In this document: positions 53,000 through 63,764 of the stretch, piece by piece
How the letters are laid out: every line of letters starts with the position of its first letter
How positions within the stretch are numbered: position 1 is the first letter of the stretch
NCBI GenBank assembly: GCA_025153445.1
Contig: JANZNS010000001.1
Span: forward strand, 594,720 to 658,719
DNA: 64,000 nucleotides
Origin: Marinobacter sp. BGYM27
GTDB taxonomy: Bacteria > Pseudomonadota > Gammaproteobacteria > Pseudomonadales > Oleiphilaceae
Direction: 5' to 3'
Position numbers and translations under genes: made by a program
Notes under the pieces: generated by a model
Database searches by the model: none
Seen by the model: the letters and a program-made list of their open reading frames with translations, nothing else
Told to the model about the DNA's origin: nothing

Positions 53000-53023
53000 A
53001 AAACGGATTAATAGAGGGCACCG

Positions 53024-53521
53024 ATGGCATCAGGATTCAAGTCTTCTGCAGATGACGATCCCGAATACCGCACCCGATCCCTGGCACTGAAACTTTTGGC
53101 TCGCCGCGAGCATAGCCGCCAGGAATTGTCGCTCAAATTGCTGAAGCGAAAGCTGCCGCGCGATCTGATCGAGGTTGTGCTGGATGAGTATGAAGTGAAT
53201 GGTTGGCTGGACGACCTTCGATTTGCCGACATCTATGCGCGCCAGCGAATGGAGTCAGGCTATGGGCCTCTGAAAATTGAGAGCGAGCTGCAGAAGCGGG
53301 GTATCTTCAGCCGGCCGGAATGTATGCGGGAAGCATCTGACCGCGACTGGTTCATGCTGGCGTTGAACGCCAGGCGCCGGCGTTTTGGTATTGCGGATGA
53401 GGCGCTGGAGTGGGATCAGAAAGTGAAGCAGGGGCGTTTTCTGGCCCAGCGCGGCTTCACTGGGGAACAGGCTGAACAGGCCCTATCGGCACGTTCGGGG
53501 GATCATGTTGAGGAGGATTGA
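53024..53521 (+). CDS. recX: RecX family regulatory protein
   Basis: RecX proteins bind RecA filaments and inhibit RecA. The 165 residues have typical three-helix repeats: YRTRSLALKLLARREHSRQE, LIEVVLDEYEVNGWLDDLRF, then ADIYARQRMESGYGPLKIES and ELQKRG. recA is not next to it in this window, so assignment is by sequence only. ATG 53024 is chosen because the upstream frame has no good start. Convergent with mltF. Confidence 0.85.
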   Translation: MASGFKSSADDDPEYRTRSLALKLLARREHSRQELSLKLLKRKLPRDLIEVVLDEYEVNGWLDDLRFADIYARQRMESGYGPLKIESELQKRGIFSRPECMREASDRDWFMLALNARRRRFGIADEALEWDQKVKQGRFLAQRGFTGEQAEQALSARSGDHVEED

Positions 53522-53541
53522 GACTATCGCCGCCGGCCGGG

Positions 53542-55092
53542 TCAGAGCGTCGGCGGTGCGATAGAGAGGGCGCTGGGAATGCTGCCCTGACTCATGGGCG
53601 GGCTGGCGGGCGTCGCGCCGTCTGAGGGCAGCGACGGGATGTCATCCTGCTGGGCCAGTTGCTCATGGCTACTCAGGGGCTGCTTCATCCAGGCCAAGAC
53701 GTCGAAGTAACGTCTGATATTTTGCACGTAGACCACCGGTTCATGGCCGCGGGCATAACCGTACTTGGTTTTTGAATACCATTTCTTCTGCGACAGCAGT
53801 GGCAGGTACTCCATGACGTCAATCCACCTGTCCGGATTGGCGCCGGCCCCTTCAGCCAGGCGACGGGCATCTTCAAGGTGGCCGTAGCCTACGTTGTAAG
53901 ATGCCAGGGCAAACCAGGTCCGGTCTGGTTCCGGGATATCCGCTGGAATCTGGTCATGCACCATCTGGAAGTATCGGGCGCCACCATCAATACTTTTCTC
54001 GGGGTCCAGCCGGTTGTCGATACCGACATATTGCGCTGTATTGCGTGTGAGCATCATCATGCCGCGCACGCCGGTAGGGGAGACTGCATTCGGTCGCCAA
54101 TGCGATTCCTGATAACCAATGGCAGCAAGCAGGCGCCAGTCCATGTCGTACTTGCTGGCTGTCGTCTGGAAGCTCAGCTCATAGGTCGGCAGGCGATTCC
54201 GCACGTGATAGACAAAGGTGCGGGCACCAACATAGTTGAGTCGATCCAGGTGGCCGTAGAACCGTTCCTTGAGTTGATCAAGCTTGCCGTTGGCCTGCAG
54301 TTTCGAAAAGAACTGACGCGCGGCATTAACGAGCGTGTCATCCTGCTGTGATGGGAATAGCCAGGCAATGGGCTGTGGCTTGTTGAGGTTGAATCCCTTT
54401 TTAACGTTCGGGAAAAAGACCTGATTTAAAGCCAGCTCGGTTGAATCAATAACCGCTACCTTGAACTTGCCTGACTCCACACGTTCGAGAATACCGGCAG
54501 TATCGAGATCTGGGTGGGCCTCGAACTTGAGTTCCGGGTATAGCTGAGTCAGTTCGGCGATGAACTTGGGGTGATTGCTGTCCGCCACATAGTGAACAGT
54601 GCGCGTTCCGATAGATTCGACGTCTCTGGCAGAGTCGGACTTGCGGTTGTAGATCAATGTGGATTGGACGGTCAGCGAAGTTGGAACTGTTTTGAGCTTT
54701 TCAGTATTCGCGGCGCTGGAAGCCAGGCCGGCAAGCCCGATGTGGGCGTATCCACGGTTCAGCACGGACAGGATCTGACCATTATTTTCAGCGACGCGTA
54801 CTCGTAGCTCGACACCTAGTTCCGCTGCGAAGCGTTTGGCGAGCTCATATTCGAAACCGCTCGGGCCGTCACGGCCTTCGTAGTAAACGGAGGTGGAGGG
54901 GCGGGCGATTACATGAAGCACGCCTTCCTGCTTGAGCTCGTCCAGAGTGGAGGGTTTCGAGCAGGCGCCCAGAAACCCTGCCAGGCCGAGCACAAACGCG
55001 TATCGCAGCCGTCGGATTGCCGATGGCCGAAACAGGCGTCTGATGGGCCTTACCTGTACAACAGGCACGAGGCTGAATTGATTTACTGACAA
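53542..55092 (-). CDS. mltF: Membrane-bound lytic transglycosylase MltF
   Basis: Outer-membrane lipoprotein that cleaves peptidoglycan glycan strands. The 516 residues comprise a basic N-terminus and lipobox LGAC with lipidated Cys about 44. A periplasmic solute-binding-like domain lies at about 50-290 (LHVIARPSTSVYYEGRDGPS). The SLT domain from about 315 has catalytic Glu about 330 in GYQESHWRPNAVSPTGVRG. A Pro/Ser-rich tail ends the protein. The start appears to be TTG 55092 (after CAGGGA); no ATG precedes the lipobox. Next to purL divergently, an order conserved in Pseudomonas. Confidence 0.92.
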   Translation of the reverse strand: MSVNQFSLVPVVQVRPIRRLFRPSAIRRLRYAFVLGLAGFLGACSKPSTLDELKQEGVLHVIARPSTSVYYEGRDGPSGFEYELAKRFAAELGVELRVRVAENNGQILSVLNRGYAHIGLAGLASSAANTEKLKTVPTSLTVQSTLIYNRKSDSARDVESIGTRTVHYVADSNHPKFIAELTQLYPELKFEAHPDLDTAGILERVESGKFKVAVIDSTELALNQVFFPNVKKGFNLNKPQPIAWLFPSQQDDTLVNAARQFFSKLQANGKLDQLKERFYGHLDRLNYVGARTFVYHVRNRLPTYELSFQTTASKYDMDWRLLAAIGYQESHWRPNAVSPTGVRGMMMLTRNTAQYVGIDNRLDPEKSIDGGARYFQMVHDQIPADIPEPDRTWFALASYNVGYGHLEDARRLAEGAGANPDRWIDVMEYLPLLSQKKWYSKTKYGYARGHEPVVYVQNIRRYFDVLAWMKQPLSSHEQLAQQDDIPSLPSDGATPASPPMSQGSIPSALSIAPPTL

Positions 55093-55660
55093 ATCCCTGG
55101 TCTCCCGTACTGCGAACCCACTCAGACGCCGGCTTTACCGGGAAGCAATATGCTGATCTGAACGGGCTACTGCCCTATGGGGTGTGATGCCTGCGACACG
55201 CCGGCAGTACCGTCCATTGTCCCTGGACATCATATTTGTTGATCAGGTACACAGAGCTGTTGAAAAATCGATCAACTAACCATCACGCCATAATCTCGAA
55301 ATCCGTGTGTGCGGTCAATTAGCTATCGGTCCAATGCTGCAAAAGCTTGTAAATTTTAATGATTGATATCTCTCGCTCAATAGGCTGGTCAAAGGGTTGA
55401 CCAGGCCCTTGAAAAGCCCGCAATTGTAGGCGGCTCAGATGGTTGCGATGCTTGCAGGGAGCATGGGGCGACCATCGGATTGCACAGGCCAACCTGAAAT
55501 TTCATTAAGTTGTCGAAAAAGCGGTTTCAGGAGCGCTGCCATATCTGTATCCGGGGGCTGCTTTCCGGTATCATTCCGGCCGTTTCTAACGCGGCCAGGT
55601 CTTCCATATCGATGGGGACAAGCCCGATTTCACTAGATCAGCGCGATACAGGTTGTTGCC
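55093..55660. other. 568-base intergenic region between mltF and purL
   Basis: No gene with a credible start was found. A perfect inverted repeat lies at 55385-55404, and a -10-like TATCAT occurs at 55569-55574 without a matching -35. No riboswitch was recognised. Confidence 0.55.
55385..55404. repeat. Perfect inverted repeat upstream of purL
   Basis: CTGGTCAA-AGGG-TTGACCAG: an 8-base perfect palindrome with a four-base centre, 257 bases before purL. The right arm contains TTGACC, a possible -35 element, so an operator overlapping a promoter is conceivable. No T run follows. Confidence 0.5.
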
Positions 55661-58600
55661 ATGCTGGAACTTCGCGGTGCCCCCGCACTCTCATCATTCC
55701 GCTCCCAAAAACTGCTGTCCCAGATTCAGACTGTTGTACCGGGAGTTTCACGGATTTATGCGGAGTTCATGCACTTCGTCGATGTGCCCGACGCTCTCCT
55801 TGAAGACGAGCAGGTGATCCTTGATCGCTTGCTGACCTACGGGCCCGCGACAGAAACGCAGGCCGTTGAAGGTGTGCTGTTCCTGGTGGTGCCTCGGCCG
55901 GGCACGATATCACCCTGGTCTACCAAGGCTACCGATATTGCGCGCATCTGCGGGCTTCGACAGATACGTCGTATTGAGCGTGGCACTGCTTTCTATGTGC
56001 ATGCTGATACCAAGTTAAAGCTTGAACAGCGCGAAGCAATCGCTCGCCTGTTACACGATCGCATGACGCAGCGGGTGTTCCATGAAATGGGTGGCGCAGA
56101 GTTGCTGTTCCATCGCGAAGAGCCGCGCACCTCCAACCGGATTCCGGTGCTGACGGGCGGTCGTCCTGCATTGGCAGAGGCCAACCAGGCGCTGGGGCTG
56201 GCGCTCGCTGATGATGAGATCGATTATCTGGTCAAGTCGTTTACCCAGCTCGAGCGGGACCCAACTGATGTCGAACTGATGATGTTTGCCCAGGCAAACT
56301 CTGAGCACTGTCGACACAAAATTTTCAATGCTTCCTGGGATATCAATGGCGAAGGCCAGGAGAAATCCCTGTTTGCGATGATCCGCAACACCTTTGAAAT
56401 GAACAGCGAGGGTGTGCTCTCAGCCTATAAAGACAATGCCTCGGTTATTCGAGGCAGCCACGCTGGCCGTTTTTATCCGGATCCCGAAACGGGGAGCTAC
56501 GGTTACCACCCTGAAGATATCCATATTCTGATGAAGGTGGAGACGCACAATCATCCTACGGCTATTTCCCCCTACGCCGGTGCTGCAACCGGTTCCGGTG
56601 GTGAAATTCGTGATGAGGGGGCGACCGGTCGAGGCTCCAAGCCCAAGGCGGGTCTCTCCGGGTTTACAGTCTCTAACCTGAATATCCCGGGAGATGAGCA
56701 GCCCTGGGAGGAGCATTACGGTAAGCCGGATCGCATCGCCTCTGCGCTCGACATCATGATTGAAGGCCCAATCGGTGGCGCTTCTTTCAACAACGAATTC
56801 GGGCGCCCCAATCTGGCCGGTTACTTCCGTACCTTCGAGCAGAAGGTTATGGGTGCAGCTGGCGAAGAGGTGCGTGGCTACCATAAGCCGATCATGATTG
56901 CCGGCGGCCTTGGCAATATCCGCCCGGATCATATTGAAAAAGGCGAAATCCCTGTTGGCGCCAAACTGATCGTTCTGGGTGGCCCTGCCATGCTGATCGG
57001 CCTAGGTGGCAGCGCGGCGTCCTCAATGGACTCCGGTAGCAGTCATGAGGATCTGGACTTCGCATCGGTCCAGCGTGAAAACCCGGAAATGGAGCGCCGT
57101 TGCCAGGAAGTGATCGATCGTTGCTGGCAGCTGGGTGATGACAATCCTATTGCCTTTATTCACGACGTCGGGGCTGGTGGTTTGTCCAACGCAATGCCTG
57201 AGCTGGTTAAAGATGGCGGTCGTGGCGGGCGCTTTGAGCTGCGCGATATCCCGAGCGATGAGCCGGGCATGTCGCCGCTGGAAATTTGGTGTAACGAATC
57301 CCAGGAACGTTATGTCATGGCGGTAGCACCAGAGAATCTGGAGCGGTTTGACGCCATTTGCAGACGTGAACGTTGTCCATATGCCGTGATGGGCGAAGCG
57401 ACTGAGGCGCACCATCTGGAGCTGGCTGATGCCTACTTTGATGATCAGCCCGTTGATCTGTCGATGGATGTGTTGTTCGGCAAGCCGCCGAGAATGCATC
57501 GAAGTGTCGAGCGTTCGTCGTTTACAAAGCCTATTTTTGACTCCCGCGAGATTGATGTTAACGAAGCGGCTCGCCGTGTTCTGCGATTGCCGTCCGTCGG
57601 CAGCAAGAGCTTCCTGATTACCATCGGCGACCGCACTATCACCGGTCTGGTTGCTCGTGACCAGATGGTCGGGCCCTGGCAGGTGCCAGTGAGTGACGTT
57701 GCGGTAACCGCGACATCATTCGACACCCTGGCCGGTGAAGCCATGGCGATGGGGGAACGCACGCCAGTTGCATCAATTGACGCGCCGGCATCCGGTCGCA
57801 TGTCCGTAGGTGAAGTCATCACCAATCTTGCAGCTGCGCGGATTGAGAAGTTGTCCGATATCCGGCTGTCTGCAAACTGGATGGCGGCGGCCGGTCATCC
57901 CGGCGAAGATGAAAACCTTTACGAAACAGTGCGGGCGGTAGGGATGGAACTTTGCCCCAAACTCGGCATCACTATCCCGGTTGGCAAAGACTCGATGTCG
58001 ATGAAGACCGCCTGGGAAGAGGATAGTGGGGAGCAGAAGAGTGTAACGGCTCCTCTATCACTGATAATCAGCGGCTTTGCGCCGGTGACGAACGTTCGTG
58101 ACACGTTAACGCCCGAACTCAAAACCGACGCAGGCGAGACAGACCTCATTCTGGTTGATTTGGCTGCTGGTCAGAATCGACTCGGTGGGTCAGCGCTCGC
58201 ACAAGTATATGGTCAGATGGGCGCAGTTGCGCCGGATCTTGACGACCCTGAAGACATCAAAGCATTTTTCGCTGTTATTCAGGGCTTGAGCGGTGATGAC
58301 AAGCTGCTCGCTTATCATGATCGTTCGGATGGCGGTGTCTTCACCACATTAGTGGAAATGGCGTTCGCAGGCCGCACCGGTATTGAAATCAAGCTTGACG
58401 GGTTGGCAGAGGAGCGCAGCCAGTTTGCGCGGGAACTGTTCAATGAAGAGCTGGGCGCCGTTATTCAGGTGCGCCGTGACGACACCCCGTTCGTGCTCCA
58501 GCAATTTACGGCAGCAGGGCTCGGTGAGCATGTTGCGGTGATTGGTACCACAAGTACTGATGATCGCGTACGCTTTACGTTTGAGGGGCAGGCCGTGATT

Positions 58601-59566
58601 GACGCGAGTCGCTCCGAGTATCAACGCCTGTGGTCCGAAACCAGTTATCAGATTCAGTCCTTGAGGGACAATGCCGATTGCGCCAAGCAGGAGTTTGATA
58701 ACATCCTGGCATCAGGTACGCCGGGCTTGCATGCGAAGTTGAGTTTTGATCCTGCCGAAGACATTGCTGCGCCGTATATCAACAGTGGTGCGCGACCCAA
58801 AATCGCCGTGTTGCGGGAGCAAGGCGTCAATGGTCAGGTCGAGATGGCAGCTGCGTTCGATCGTGCCGGTTTCGAAGCGACCGATGTCCATATGAGTGAT
58901 GTGCTTTCAGGTCGAGTGACCCTCGAGAGCTTCAAGGCGTTGGTGGCGTGCGGTGGTTTCTCCTACGGCGATGTTCTGGGAGCAGGCGAAGGCTGGGCTA
59001 AATCAATTCTCTTCAATGAGCGTGTCCGCGAACAGTTCTCCGGCTTTTTCTCGCGTAATGACACCATAGCATTGGGTGTCTGCAATGGCTGTCAGATGCT
59101 ATCGAATCTGCATGAGTTGATCCCGGGTACAGACGGCTGGCCGCGCTTTGTCCGAAATGAATCGGATCAATTCGAGGCGCGTCTGGTGATGGTTGAGGTG
59201 GAGCGATCATCCTCCGTTTTCCTTGATGGTATGGCGGGCTCGCGTATGCCTATCGCTGTCGCCCACGGTGAAGGGCGGGTTGAGTTTGCCAGCGCTGAAT
59301 CGCCGTCCAACCTGCAGCAAAACGGTATGATCGCATTGCGTTATGTCAGCAACGATGGGCATGCCACCGAGCGCTATCCATTCAACCCGAACGGATCGGT
59401 ATCGGGTATTACCGGCCTGTCCTCCAGGGATGGACGGGTGACGATCATGATGCCTCACCCGGAGCGGGTGTTCCGGACGGTTCAGCATTCCTGGCATCCT
59501 GCTGAGTGGGGTGAGGATGCGCCGTGGCTGCGAATGTTCCGTAATGCACGTAAGCATCTTGGCTGA
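55661..59566 (+). CDS. purL: Phosphoribosylformylglycinamidine synthase
   Basis: Fourth step of de novo purine synthesis: FGAR, glutamine and ATP give FGAM. The 1301 residues form the large single-chain enzyme. It has an N-terminal PurS-like domain, a linker and two AIRS-like synthetase repeats ([47 protein letters not shown]). A C-terminal glutaminase domain has nucleophile Cys about 1141 in [10 protein letters not shown] and the His-Glu pair in MMPHPERVF. Length matches E. coli (about 1295). A strong terminator follows. Confidence 0.97.
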   Translation: MLELRGAPALSSFRSQKLLSQIQTVVPGVSRIYAEFMHFVDVPDALLEDEQVILDRLLTYGPATETQAVEGVLFLVVPRPGTISPWSTKATDIARICGLRQIRRIERGTAFYVHADTKLKLEQREAIARLLHDRMTQRVFHEMGGAELLFHREEPRTSNRIPVLTGGRPALAEANQALGLALADDEIDYLVKSFTQLERDPTDVELMMFAQANSEHCRHKIFNASWDINGEGQEKSLFAMIRNTFEMNSEGVLSAYKDNASVIRGSHAGRFYPDPETGSYGYHPEDIHILMKVETHNHPTAISPYAGAATGSGGEIRDEGATGRGSKPKAGLSGFTVSNLNIPGDEQPWEEHYGKPDRIASALDIMIEGPIGGASFNNEFGRPNLAGYFRTFEQKVMGAAGEEVRGYHKPIMIAGGLGNIRPDHIEKGEIPVGAKLIVLGGPAMLIGLGGSAASSMDSGSSHEDLDFASVQRENPEMERRCQEVIDRCWQLGDDNPIAFIHDVGAGGLSNAMPELVKDGGRGGRFELRDIPSDEPGMSPLEIWCNESQERYVMAVAPENLERFDAICRRERCPYAVMGEATEAHHLELADAYFDDQPVDLSMDVLFGKPPRMHRSVERSSFTKPIFDSREIDVNEAARRVLRLPSVGSKSFLITIGDRTITGLVARDQMVGPWQVPVSDVAVTATSFDTLAGEAMAMGERTPVASIDAPASGRMSVGEVITNLAAARIEKLSDIRLSANWMAAAGHPGEDENLYETVRAVGMELCPKLGITIPVGKDSMSMKTAWEEDSGEQKSVTAPLSLIISGFAPVTNVRDTLTPELKTDAGETDLILVDLAAGQNRLGGSALAQVYGQMGAVAPDLDDPEDIKAFFAVIQGLSGDDKLLAYHDRSDGGVFTTLVEMAFAGRTGIEIKLDGLAEERSQFARELFNEELGAVIQVRRDDTPFVLQQFTAAGLGEHVAVIGTTSTDDRVRFTFEGQAVIDASRSEYQRLWSETSYQIQSLRDNADCAKQEFDNILASGTPGLHAKLSFDPAEDIAAPYINSGARPKIAVLREQGVNGQVEMAAAFDRAGFEATDVHMSDVLSGRVTLESFKALVACGGFSYGDVLGAGEGWAKSILFNERVREQFSGFFSRNDTIALGVCNGCQMLSNLHELIPGTDGWPRFVRNESDQFEARLVMVEVERSSSVFLDGMAGSRMPIAVAHGEGRVEFASAESPSNLQQNGMIALRYVSNDGHATERYPFNPNGSVSGITGLSSRDGRVTIMMPHPERVFRTVQHSWHPAEWGEDAPWLRMFRNARKHLG

Positions 59567-59637
59567 GTATCTGTCGTCGCGGAATTATTGTTGGCAGCGA
59601 TGGATATAGAGTGCTGCTCTAATCTCCGGCAACTTTT

Positions 59638-59671
59638 AAAAACCGGCTCCAATCCTGGAGTCGGTTTTTTT
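59638..59671 (+). terminator. Rho-independent terminator of purL
   Basis: A nine-pair stem, CCGGCTCCA with TGGAGTCGG and one mismatch, encloses the loop ATCC. It is preceded by AAAAA and followed by TTTTTTT. It begins 72 bases after the purL stop. The flanking A and T runs allow it to work in both directions. Confidence 0.9.
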
Positions 59672-59699
59672 GTTTCTGGGCATCAGATGAGCTTCAAAT

Positions 59700-60204
59700 G
59701 GTAACGTTTCATGTTACGGCTCGTTACGGGTTATCCACTTTGGTGACAGAGCTGTCATGAAAGTCAGTTTGTTGGCTTCGTTTACCTAACTTTTGCGCCA
59801 ACTTAAAGATGTAAAATTGCAGTTTCAACGCATTTTTTCTCTTGACTTCATTTTTTTATGCACACTTGCGCCTACCTGCTGTACGCGAGCTGAACAATTC
59901 CTTCAAATCAATCGAAAATTTTCCTTGAAACATATAAATTATTGAAAGATAACGGTTAATTTGATTAGGTGATTTTGTCGCCAATTTGAGGTGAGGTCTG
60001 TAACCACAGGGCCTCGGGGCATGTTCCCAAAATGTTTCCCCAGAGTTATCCACAGTTTCTGTGGGTAAGTGTTACGAGTGTTTGAATCGCTTAATATTTG
60101 CGCTTTCTGGTTGTTTTGTACACATTTTGGCGAACATATAGAGATGCCTGATGCAGTTTCAGGCTGAACGTGTCTAAGTATTTGAGGTGCTATAAGGAGA
60201 CGTT
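59700..60204. other. AT-rich intergenic island with DnaA-box-like sites
   Basis: About 500 bases without a gene and much richer in A and T than the flanks, especially 59810-59990. It contains TTATCCACT at 59731, and TTATCCACA at 60046 opposed to TTACCCACA (reverse strand) at 60060. A sigma-70-like pair TTGAAA-N17-GATAAC lies at 59925-59953. GTAAC/GTTAC repeats occur near 59701-59726. An unannotated small RNA is possible but unproven. Confidence 0.6.
60046..60068. repeat. Inverted pair of DnaA boxes
   Basis: TTATCCACAG-TTT-CTGTGGGTAA. The left arm is the perfect consensus DnaA box TTATCCACA; the right arm is its inverted copy with one change (TTACCCACA). It lies 137 bases before the NIF3-like gene. 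Confidence 0.6.
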
Positions 60205-60519
60205 ATGTTCAAGTTGTGCTTTTTTGTGCCGGAGTCTCATCTCGAGTCAACCAAGCGGGCAATATTTGATGCCGGAGCCGGGAAAATCGGAGATTACGAT
60301 AGTTGTGCATGGCAGTGCGCTGGACAGGGTCAGTTTCGGCCGCTTGAAGGAAGTCAGCCCTTCCTGGGGAAACAAGGTGAGGTTGAATGCGTGGATGAGT
60401 TCAAAGTCGAAATAGTATGCGCAGACGACAGGATTAAAGAGGCGCTTGCAGCCTTGCGGCGAGCCCATCCTTATGAGGAGCCCGCCTTTGAGGTTTTCAG
60501 GATGGAGTCGCTGGACTGA
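60205..60519 (+). CDS. NIF3-like small protein (YqfO C-domain type)
   Basis: 104-residue protein (MFKLCFFVPESHLESTKRAI) equivalent to the small inserted CutA-like domain of NIF3/YqfO proteins, ending in RRAHPYEEPAFEVF, the family hallmark. The function is unknown; a metal or ligand sensor role has been suggested for the fold. A strong TAAGGAGA ribosome binding site precedes ATG 60205. Position after purL is conserved in Pseudomonas. The last 23 bases overlap the convergent NUDIX gene. Confidence 0.85.
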   Translation: MFKLCFFVPESHLESTKRAIFDAGAGKIGDYDSCAWQCAGQGQFRPLEGSQPFLGKQGEVECVDEFKVEIVCADDRIKEALAALRRAHPYEEPAFEVFRMESLD

Positions 60520-61069
60520 CGTCTGACTGATGAGGAATTTTGCGGCGAATGTCGTCTACATGAACCGGAAAAGTGCCCGACTCGATATCCGCCACGAAAA
60601 GCTCGAGGGTATCTCTGATGGTGGGGAACGCGAGTTCGGCCCATGGGATCTCGTCCAGGTCGAAAAGTCGGGATTCCAGTGATTCTTCACCGACACCAAA
60701 CTCGCCGTTGATCATGGTAGCCCGGTAAAATATGTGCACCTGATCAATATGCGGCACATGAAGGATGGTATATATCCCATCTACTTCCACCGGCGCGAGT
60801 GCTTCCTCCAGGGTTTCCCTGACCGCTGCCTCCAGGGTGGTTTCCGAGTTTTCCATAAAGCCGGCAGGCAGCGTCCAATAACCCTTGCGGGGCTCAATGG
60901 CGCGACGGCACAACAGGACCTGGTTGTTCCAGATCGGAACAGTGCCGGCAACAATTTTGGGGTTCTGGTAATGGATCGTGTCGCAATGATCACAAATATA
61001 GCGGGGCCGGTTGTCGCCGGCAGGAATACGATGTGCGACCGGATTGCCGCAATGACTGCAATAATTCAT
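60497..61069 (-). CDS. NUDIX hydrolase with N-terminal zinc ribbon
   Basis: 190 residues. The N-terminal zinc ribbon has Cys pairs CSHC and CDHC. The NUDIX domain is at about 35-150 with box GFMENSETTLEAAVRETLEE. The usual Gly two residues after EE is replaced by Leu, a deviation from REUXEEXGU, but the metal-binding Glu residues are intact. The substrate is unknown; zinc-ribbon NUDIX proteins include NADH pyrophosphatases and ADP-ribose pyrophosphatases. ATG 61069 follows GAGGTGG. Divergent from the next NUDIX gene. Confidence 0.87.
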   Translation of the reverse strand: MNYCSHCGNPVAHRIPAGDNRPRYICDHCDTIHYQNPKIVAGTVPIWNNQVLLCRRAIEPRKGYWTLPAGFMENSETTLEAAVRETLEEALAPVEVDGIYTILHVPHIDQVHIFYRATMINGEFGVGEESLESRLFDLDEIPWAELAFPTIRDTLELFVADIESGTFPVHVDDIRRKIPHQSDVSPATPS

Positions 61070-61213
61070 TCGCCACCTCAATTCTGTATTATCCCAGTAT
61101 ACTTGGGCGAGCGATGGCGTCGACCCGAAAAATGAAACCGCTGATCGTTCTCCGTTCTGCCGGTCGACCTGTCAGGCCGTCTGCGCAGCGAATATGAAGT
61201 AGGGATCCGAATT

Positions 61214-61795
61214 TTGCTAAACCATTTCAAGCGGCGCCTAGATCGCTATGTGCCGAAGTTGCTGACGCTGGACTACCCGGAGGCCGGGGTGCTGGTGCCT
61301 GTCACAGACAACGCCTCAAACCCTGAATTGATTCTCACGCAACGGGCTGCTCATCTGAAAACTCATAGAGGGCAGGTCGCTTTTCCCGGCGGTAAGCGTG
61401 ACCTGACCGATAGCTCTCTTGAATACACGGCTTTGCGCGAGACGCATGAAGAGATCGGATTGCTGCCGTCGTACGTTCAGGTTGCAGGGCCATTGAGTCA
61501 GGTTGTTTCGCGTCACCGGATACTCGTAACCCCATTTGTAGGGATTGTTCCGGAGCATGCGCCGCTGGAACCGAATTTTGGGGAAATTGACAGCATCTTC
61601 CGGACGCCTGTGAGTTTCTTTATGGAGGATCGGCGTTTTCGCACGGATGAAATATCGTTTCAGGGCGAAACCTTGTATGTGCCCTGCTATGAATGGGAGG
61701 GGTACCATATTTGGGGGCTGTCGTCTGTCATTCTGGTCGATTTTCTGAATGCTGTGTACGATGCCGGCATTGATATCCTTGAGCCGCAAAAGTGA
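61214..61795 (+). CDS. nudL: CoA pyrophosphatase-type NUDIX hydrolase (NudL)
   Basis: 193-residue NUDIX enzyme with the extended CoA-pyrophosphatase motif [20 protein letters not shown] directly before the NUDIX box, which ends [11 protein letters not shown]. It probably hydrolyses CoA to 4'-phosphopantetheine and 3',5'-ADP. Start TTG 61214 lies after AGGGATCCG; no ATG fits as well. The gamma-carbonic-anhydrase-like gene follows after seven bases, so they are probably co-transcribed. Confidence 0.88.
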   Translation: MLNHFKRRLDRYVPKLLTLDYPEAGVLVPVTDNASNPELILTQRAAHLKTHRGQVAFPGGKRDLTDSSLEYTALRETHEEIGLLPSYVQVAGPLSQVVSRHRILVTPFVGIVPEHAPLEPNFGEIDSIFRTPVSFFMEDRRFRTDEISFQGETLYVPCYEWEGYHIWGLSSVILVDFLNAVYDAGIDILEPQK

Positions 61796-61802
61796 GGGCG
61801 CT

Positions 61803-62327
61803 ATGAAATACCGTTTGGGCAAGCATGAACCGCAGCTGGAAGGTGAGGGTCAATTTATTGCGGATAACGCCACAGTTATTGGTCAGGTGGTGTTGCAGGA
61901 AAAGAGCAGTATCTGGTTCAACGTTGTGATACGCGGGGATAATGACCTGATTACTGTTGGGCCAGAAACGAATGTTCAGGACGGTAGCGTGCTTCATACT
62001 GACTCGGGTATCCGGCTGACGCTGGGGCGGGGAGTGACGGTTGGGCACAAGGTGATGCTGCATGGCTGTGAAGTGGGCGACTATTCCCTGATTGGCATTA
62101 ATGCTGTTGTTCTCAATGGTGCAAAGATTGGTAAGCATTGCCTGATCGGGGCGAATACTTTGATCCCGGAAGGCATGGTGGTGCCGGATGGATCAATGGT
62201 TGTTGGGTCGCCGGGGAAAGTGAAGCGAGAGCTCAATGACAACCAGAAAAAAATGCTTGAACTCAGTGCGGCCCATTATGTCCACAATGCACAGCGTTAC
62301 CTCTCCGATTTTGAGGCTGTAGACTGA
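61803..62327 (+). CDS. Gamma-class carbonic-anhydrase-like protein
   Basis: 174-residue left-handed beta-helix protein of the hexapeptide-repeat family (YrdA/PaaY type). Potential zinc ligands are the His residues in VLHTDSG and [13 protein letters not shown]. Hexapeptide turns such as [14 protein letters not shown] and [14 protein letters not shown] follow. Carbonic anhydrase activity is plausible but not assured; many members are uncharacterised. ATG 61803 follows GAGGG; the frame upstream belongs to the preceding gene. The DUF1289 gene begins two bases after its stop. Confidence 0.88.
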   Translation: MKYRLGKHEPQLEGEGQFIADNATVIGQVVLQEKSSIWFNVVIRGDNDLITVGPETNVQDGSVLHTDSGIRLTLGRGVTVGHKVMLHGCEVGDYSLIGINAVVLNGAKIGKHCLIGANTLIPEGMVVPDGSMVVGSPGKVKRELNDNQKKMLELSAAHYVHNAQRYLSDFEAVD

Positions 62328-62329
62328 GT

Positions 62330-62515
62330 ATGGTGGCAAGAAAAGATCGTGTTCGATCACCCTGTGTCAGTATTTGTGCGCTCGACAGCGATGACATATG
62401 CATCGGGTGCCAGCGTTCCGTGGAAGAGATAACCCGTTGGAGTCAAATGTCCGATGCTGAGCGTTCTGAGGTTCTGAAGCTCGTGGCGGAGCGGGAAGAG
62501 AAAGTGGCGCTTTAG
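62330..62515 (+). CDS. DUF1289 cysteine-rich small protein
   Basis: 61-residue protein with the DUF1289 pattern SPCVSICALDSDDICIGCQR (four cysteines, possible metal site) followed by VEEITRWSQMSDAERSEVL. Function unknown. Encoded two bases after the gamma-carbonic-anhydrase-like gene and 38 bases before purT, so likely in the same transcript. Confidence 0.88.
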   Translation: MVARKDRVRSPCVSICALDSDDICIGCQRSVEEITRWSQMSDAERSEVLKLVAEREEKVAL

Positions 62516-62553
62516 CTTTAGCGCAGTCCAATATTCGTAATAGGTGAGTATTC

Positions 62554-63735
62554 ATGGTCAGTATTGGTACGCCATTAACCGACACCGCTTTTCGAGTCCT
62601 TTTTTGTGGCGCTGGCGAGCTCGGCAAGGAAGTCGTCATTGAGTTGCAGCGGTTGGGTGTCGAGGTAATCGCTGTCGATCGCTATGCTAATGCGCCCGCA
62701 ATGCAGGTGGCACACAGAAGTCATGTTGTCGATATGCTCGATTCCAAAGCGCTGCGTCAGATCATCGAGCGCGAGAGACCGCACCTTGTAGTGCCCGAAA
62801 TTGAGGCTATTGCAACGCCAGAGTTGGTCGAGCTGGAGAAAGAGGGGGTGCGAGTCATCCCGACCGCCCGCGCAGTGAATCTGACAATGAACCGGGAAGG
62901 TATTCGTCGCCTTGCTGCTGAAGAGTTGGGGTTGCCGACGTCCCCTTATCAATTTGCTGATTCTATAGAAGCCTATCGTGCAGCAGTAGCCGAAGTGGGG
63001 TTACCGCTGGTCGTTAAGCCGGTCATGAGTTCAAGTGGAAAAGGGCAAAGTACAGTAAGGCAGGAAGATGAAGTTGATGCTGCCTGGGAGTATGCGCAAT
63101 CCGGTGGCCGTGCCGGTAAAGGGCGGGTCATTGTTGAGGGGTTTGTCGAATTCGATTACGAAATCACCTTGCTGACGGTGCGTCATGCAGGTGGAGTTTC
63201 ATTTTGTGCTCCCATCGGCCATACACAGGAGGATGGTGATTATCGGGAGTCCTGGCAGCCTCATCCGATGACGACGCTTGCTCTGGCCAGGTCAAAGGAA
63301 ATTGCAGAAAAGGTCACCGGTAATCTGGGCGGCTTTGGCGTTTTTGGTGTCGAGCTTTTTGTAAAAGGGGACGACGTCTACTTTTCTGAAGTCTCTCCGC
63401 GCCCTCATGACACCGGGCTGGTGACGCTTGTGTCTCAGGATTTGTCGGAGTTTGCTTTACATGCCCGTGCAATTCTTGGTCTTCCTGTGCCCGCCATTCG
63501 CCAGCAAGGGGCAAGTGCAAGCGCGGTTATTTTGCCATCCGGTACGTCTGCAGCCCCGGTGTTTCATTATCTGGAGAAAGCGCTGGAAACGCCGGATACC
63601 TTTATTCGCCTGTTCGGTAAGCCTGAAATAGCGGGTCGTCGCCGCATGGGTGTGGCGCTGGCGCATGGTGCGGATATAGAGGAGGCAAGAGCAAAGGCGC
63701 GAGCGGTCGTAGCGGCCATTGATGTCAGCTTCTGA
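62554..63735 (+). CDS. purT: Formate-dependent GAR transformylase
   Basis: ATP-grasp enzyme making formyl-GAR from formate, ATP and GAR, the folate-independent third step of purine synthesis. The 393 residues begin with an N-terminal Rossmann-like part ([20 protein letters not shown]). The ATP-grasp domain follows ([31 protein letters not shown]), with the metal-binding FFVKGD-like region and [18 protein letters not shown]. Length equals the E. coli enzyme (392). The gene ends 29 bases before the rrn promoter region. Confidence 0.96.
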   Translation: MVSIGTPLTDTAFRVLFCGAGELGKEVVIELQRLGVEVIAVDRYANAPAMQVAHRSHVVDMLDSKALRQIIERERPHLVVPEIEAIATPELVELEKEGVRVIPTARAVNLTMNREGIRRLAAEELGLPTSPYQFADSIEAYRAAVAEVGLPLVVKPVMSSSGKGQSTVRQEDEVDAAWEYAQSGGRAGKGRVIVEGFVEFDYEITLLTVRHAGGVSFCAPIGHTQEDGDYRESWQPHPMTTLALARSKEIAEKVTGNLGGFGVFGVELFVKGDDVYFSEVSPRPHDTGLVTLVSQDLSEFALHARAILGLPVPAIRQQGASASAVILPSGTSAAPVFHYLEKALETPDTFIRLFGKPEIAGRRRMGVALAHGADIEEARAKARAVVAAIDVSF

Positions 63736-63764
63736 AAACTTTTTCGCTTTTTTTAAATAACGCG

